A stretch of DNA of 19,953 nucleotides from the NCBI GenBank assembly GCA_025526915.1, contig JAHLKH010000328.1:1-19953 (forward strand), given 5' to 3'. Below are positions 17,468-19,953 of the stretch, one piece after another. Positions within the stretch are counted from its first letter, which is position 1; each line of letters begins with the position of its first letter. The notes below the pieces were generated by a model. It searched no databases, was not told the origin of the DNA, and saw only the letters and a list, made by a program, of their open reading frames with translations. The DNA is from Entophlyctis helioformis (lineage: Eukaryota; Chytridiomycota; Chytridiomycetes; Chytridiales; Chytriomycetaceae). A program made the translations under genes and the position numbers.

Positions 17468-18481
17468 ATGTCGCTCGCCCAAGACGTCGCCGCCCTGTTC
17501 GCCGTGCACCCGGTGCCCACCGCCGTCGTCGGCCTGCTTGCCGCCGGCTCGTTCCTGTACTCGTCGTTCCTGCTGTCGTCGCTGCTGCCGCTGCTGCTGC
17601 GCGCCGCCCTGCCCGTCGGCACCCCGAGCGCCCAGGCCAACCCGCGCCTGTCCGTCGCCGCGGGCTCGTGGGCCGTCGTCACCGGCGCTTCCGACGGCAT
17701 CGGCAAGGAGTTTGCCCTCGAGCTCGCCAAGCTCAACTTCAACGTCGTGCTCATCTCCCGCTCGCGCGACAAGCTCGAGGCCGTCGCCGACCTCGCCCGC
17801 AAGGCCGCCTCCTCCGAGATCGACGTGCTCGTGTACCCCTTTGACTTTTCGACCGCCGACAAGACCCAGTACTCGCTGCTCAAGGCCGCCCTCGCCCGCA
17901 TCGACGTCGGCCTGCTCGTCAACAACGTCGCCATGAACCACGCCTTCCCCGTGCCCTTTATCGAGGAGGACGAGGCGCTCGTCGAGGCCATCGTGCAGGT
18001 CGACGTCGTCGCCCAGCTGCGCATGACCCGCATGGTGCTGCCGCAGATGATCGCCCGCAAGGCCGGCTCCATCATCAACATCGGCTCCATGGCCGGCCGT
18101 GCCCCGTCCGCCTACCTCGCCCCCTACTCGGGCTCAAAGGCCTTTATCCGCTCGTGGTCGCAGGGCGTCGGCATGGAGGTCTACGAGCACGGCGTGCACG
18201 TCGAGCACGTCAACACCTACTTTGTCACCACCGCCATGTCCAAGATCCGCAAGCCGTCGTTCATGGCCCCGACCCCCAACGCCTACGTGCGCGCCGTGCT
18301 CTGCAACCTCGGCCAGTCCATGAACTCGACCCCCTACCCGTCGCACGCCATCATCGACTGGGTCATTGACCGCTTCATCCCCGAGTGGTTCCTGACCACC
18401 GCCTCGGCCTCGATGCACCTCGACATCCGCAAGCGTGCGCTCAAGAAGCAGGCCCGCGAGCAGAACAAGAAGACCAACTGA
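17468..18481 (+). CDS. IFA38: Very-long-chain 3-oxoacyl-CoA reductase (KAR, HSD17B12-like)
   Basis: Intronless, 337 residues, ATG at 17468 directly after a CAA leader. An N-terminal hydrophobic region (about 18-45) is the ER membrane anchor. It is a short-chain dehydrogenase: cofactor loop TGASDGIG (72-79), NNV (152-154), Ser207 in INIGSM, and the YxxxK pair Y220/K224 in APYSGSKAF. The C-terminus KKTN fits a KKXX ER-retrieval signal. It reduces 3-ketoacyl-CoA with NADPH, the second step of the ER very-long-chain fatty-acid elongation cycle. Third codon positions are almost all G or C, more extreme than in the neighbouring genes, which suggests strong expression. Divergent to PDH E1-beta; the length matches the family. 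Confidence 0.93.
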   Translation: MSLAQDVAALFAVHPVPTAVVGLLAAGSFLYSSFLLSSLLPLLLRAALPVGTPSAQANPRLSVAAGSWAVVTGASDGIGKEFALELAKLNFNVVLISRSRDKLEAVADLARKAASSEIDVLVYPFDFSTADKTQYSLLKAALARIDVGLLVNNVAMNHAFPVPFIEEDEALVEAIVQVDVVAQLRMTRMVLPQMIARKAGSIINIGSMAGRAPSAYLAPYSGSKAFIRSWSQGVGMEVYEHGVHVEHVNTYFVTTAMSKIRKPSFMAPTPNAYVRAVLCNLGQSMNSTPYPSHAIIDWVIDRFIPEWFLTTASASMHLDIRKRALKKQAREQNKKTN

Positions 18482-18976
18482 GCATGCCCTTGTGTCTGCA
18501 TGCCCTGCCGGCGTCTTCACTCTCTTGAAATAACAGCTTGCATTCATCGCGACCGTCTGTAAACACCATGCGCGCAGAGCGAGACGGTGCAGGCTGCGCT
18601 GCGCTCCCATGCGCTGCCTTGTGCACCGTCTCTGCCAGTCTCTGCTACAACCCAGATCTGCATGCATTCAAGTGCCCGTGCGTGCAAGTGCCCATGTGCG
18701 GCTGTGTCTGTCTGCTGTGCACCACCACGCCCGGGCTGCAGCGCTGCTGGCTCTGTGGCGTGTGCTCCCAGCCGCAGATGCAGCAGATGCACCTTGGCGC
18801 ACTGCACACTGCACTCACGGCGCTTTGTGCGATCGCGCAGGAGCAACCAACGACCAGCAGAGCAAGTCCCTGCTCTGGCCGTGCCTGAGACCTGCGACAT
18901 GCCACCTTGTTGCCACCTTGTTGCCGCCTTGTTGCCACCTTGCCCACGCTTCCAACAACCGCTCAACCATCGCGAG
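18482..18976. other. Intergenic: ketoacyl-CoA reductase 3' side and SPC3 upstream region
   Basis: A 495-bp spacer between two plus-strand genes. A TTGAAATAACA stretch near 18525 may serve for 3'-end formation. A four-copy GTTGCCACCTT-type repeat (about 18900-18944) lies just upstream of the SPC3 start. No credible gene; the open frames here lack family features. Confidence 0.4.
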
Positions 18977-19915
18977 ATGCACGATCTGCAGTCCCGAGTC
19001 AGCGCCCTGTTCTCGTTCTTCATGACGGTGCTGGCCACGCAGATGGCCCTCGTGGCCCTCTCGCACCAGGCCCTGCTGTCCTGGAGCGCCTCGACCGACC
19101 TGACTGCCTTTGCCCCGACCCGTGTCAGCCTGTGAGTGCTAGCCTGGTCTGTCTTGGCCTGGCCTGTCTTGGCTTAGCCTGCCCGCCTGTCTTGGTTTGG
19201 CTCGCCTGGCTTAGCCTGCTCGCCTGTCTTGGCCTGCAGGCTCCCTCTGCCCGGCACTCACCGCCCCCTCCCTACCGTCGACAGAGCCGCTGGAAAGCTG
19301 TCCGGCCACGACTACTACAACAGCTACAAGGAGCCGCTCACCAACTTTGGCGTGCTGTCCTTTAACCTCGATGCCGGTGCGTCTGCGTCTGCGTCTGTCT
19401 GCGTCTGTCTCTGCAGTGATGGACTGTCCAGTCTCACGCTGCCGCCGCATCCAACTGGTCGCATCACAACTCAACACAATCCAGATCTGAGCTCGTACTT
19501 CAACTGGAACACCAAGCTGCTGTTCGTGTCGGCCATTGTCGAGTTTGCCAACCCGCAGTTCCCGCTCAACCAGGCCGTCATCTGGGACGACATCATCCAG
19601 GAGAAGGAGGACGCCGTCATCAGCCTCAAGGACAAGAGCTACGAGTACCAGGTCTACGACATTACAAACTCGCTCGCGTAAATAGTCGCCTGTCTTCTGT
19701 CTGCATATCGCCTGTGGCTGCCGACTGACCCGCTTGCGTTGCATGCTTCGCGGTGCGGTGTGCAACGGTGCAGGGGCTCGACTGCAAATCTGACCCTGCA
19801 GCTGCAGGTCGTGCCGCACGTGGGCTTCATGCGCACCTTCCGCACGATCGTGCCCAACGCCGTGCACTTCCCCAAGCAGCCGGTGCGCAACAGCAATGCC
19901 CGGAAGCGCGGATGA
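18977..19915 (+). CDS. SPC3: Signal peptidase complex subunit 3 (SPC22/23 family)
   Basis: Four exons: 18977-19131, 19240-19376, 19485-19677, 19774-19915; phases agree. The product is 208 residues, or 193 if exon 2 begins at 19285, an equally in-frame acceptor. Start ATG at 18977: MHDLQSRVSALFSFFMTVLA, an N-terminal signal-anchor span as in the family. The lumenal part has the family pattern LSFNLDADLSSYFNWNTKLL and LNQAVIWDDII, then ANLTLQLQVVPHVGF near the end. SPC3/SPC22 is an essential single-span ER subunit that supports the SEC11 catalytic subunit in cleaving signal peptides. Intron 1 is filled with TGTCTTGGCC-like degenerate repeats. Intron 2 is 108 bp with no in-frame stop. Confidence 0.92.
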
Positions 19916-19953
19916 CGTGTCGGAGTGGCAGAGCGTGCCGCTGTCCATGAATG
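19916..19953. other. SPC3 3' flank, window end
   Basis: The last 38 bases follow the SPC3 stop codon. Nothing can be called. Confidence 0.5.

Noticed and set aside
17366..17941. 191-residue minus-strand open frame
   Set aside because: Antisense of the very GC3-rich reductase gene; composition is Gly/Val/Asp-biased without motifs.
16045..18090. 681-residue minus-strand open frame across the PDH/KAR promoter
   Set aside because: It reads through PDH introns, 11-bp and other simple repeats (giving repeated [11 protein letters not shown]) and the antisense of the reductase. Only the piece at 16482-16375 is a real PDH exon.

Overview
The window is eukaryotic nuclear DNA. Genes are split by short GT-AG introns (mostly 53-127 bp, usually with a CTGAC-like branch site). 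There is a nuclear-type tRNA-Arg with an A box, a B box and a T-rich terminator. Encoded proteins include mitochondrial pyruvate dehydrogenase E1-beta, an ER signal peptidase subunit and a chromodomain Ty3/Gypsy integrase. The ankyrin protein carries the 'HRTEGCT...GHL..V..LH' repeat style that I associate with chytrid fungi, so an early-diverging fungus (Chytridiomycota) is my best guess; other protists are not excluded.

Left part, 1-5256, minus strand: one large gene, cut off by the window start, encodes a predicted cytoplasmic protein. Its order is a Ser/Pro-rich leader, a helical domain resembling the N-terminal domain of MLKL/HeLo-type proteins, a degenerate tyrosine-kinase-like (pseudo)kinase domain, and at least 21 plant-type leucine-rich repeats (LRRs). 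The LRRs are encoded almost exactly one per exon. All exon ends in the LRR region are phase 2, and the distal 1.5 kb is a set of near-identical exon+intron units. This exon array is the most remarkable thing in the window. Upstream of it on the same strand (5580-6490) is a chytrid-style ankyrin protein.

Middle, 6550-12729: a 5'-truncated, frame-broken chromovirus integrase/chromodomain fragment (plus strand) lies between the 5' leader of the ankyrin gene and the stop codon of a seven-exon ABCC/MRP-type ABC transporter (minus strand, about 1331 aa).

Right part, 13349-19953: tRNA-Arg(ACG) on minus; a two-exon four-membrane-span claudin/PMP22-like protein on plus; the seven-exon PDH E1-beta gene on minus, with two GC-AG introns; a 0.5-kb divergent promoter with 11-bp tandem arrays; an intronless 3-ketoacyl-CoA reductase on plus; and a four-exon signal peptidase complex subunit 3 on plus. 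Apart from the two ER proteins (fatty-acid elongation, signal peptide processing) there is no evident functional clustering.

Single-base frame breaks occur in several unrelated genes, including the conserved PDH E1-beta. They are more likely consensus-sequence indels than biology. Exon borders were worked out by hand from splice consensus, reading phase and family conservation.
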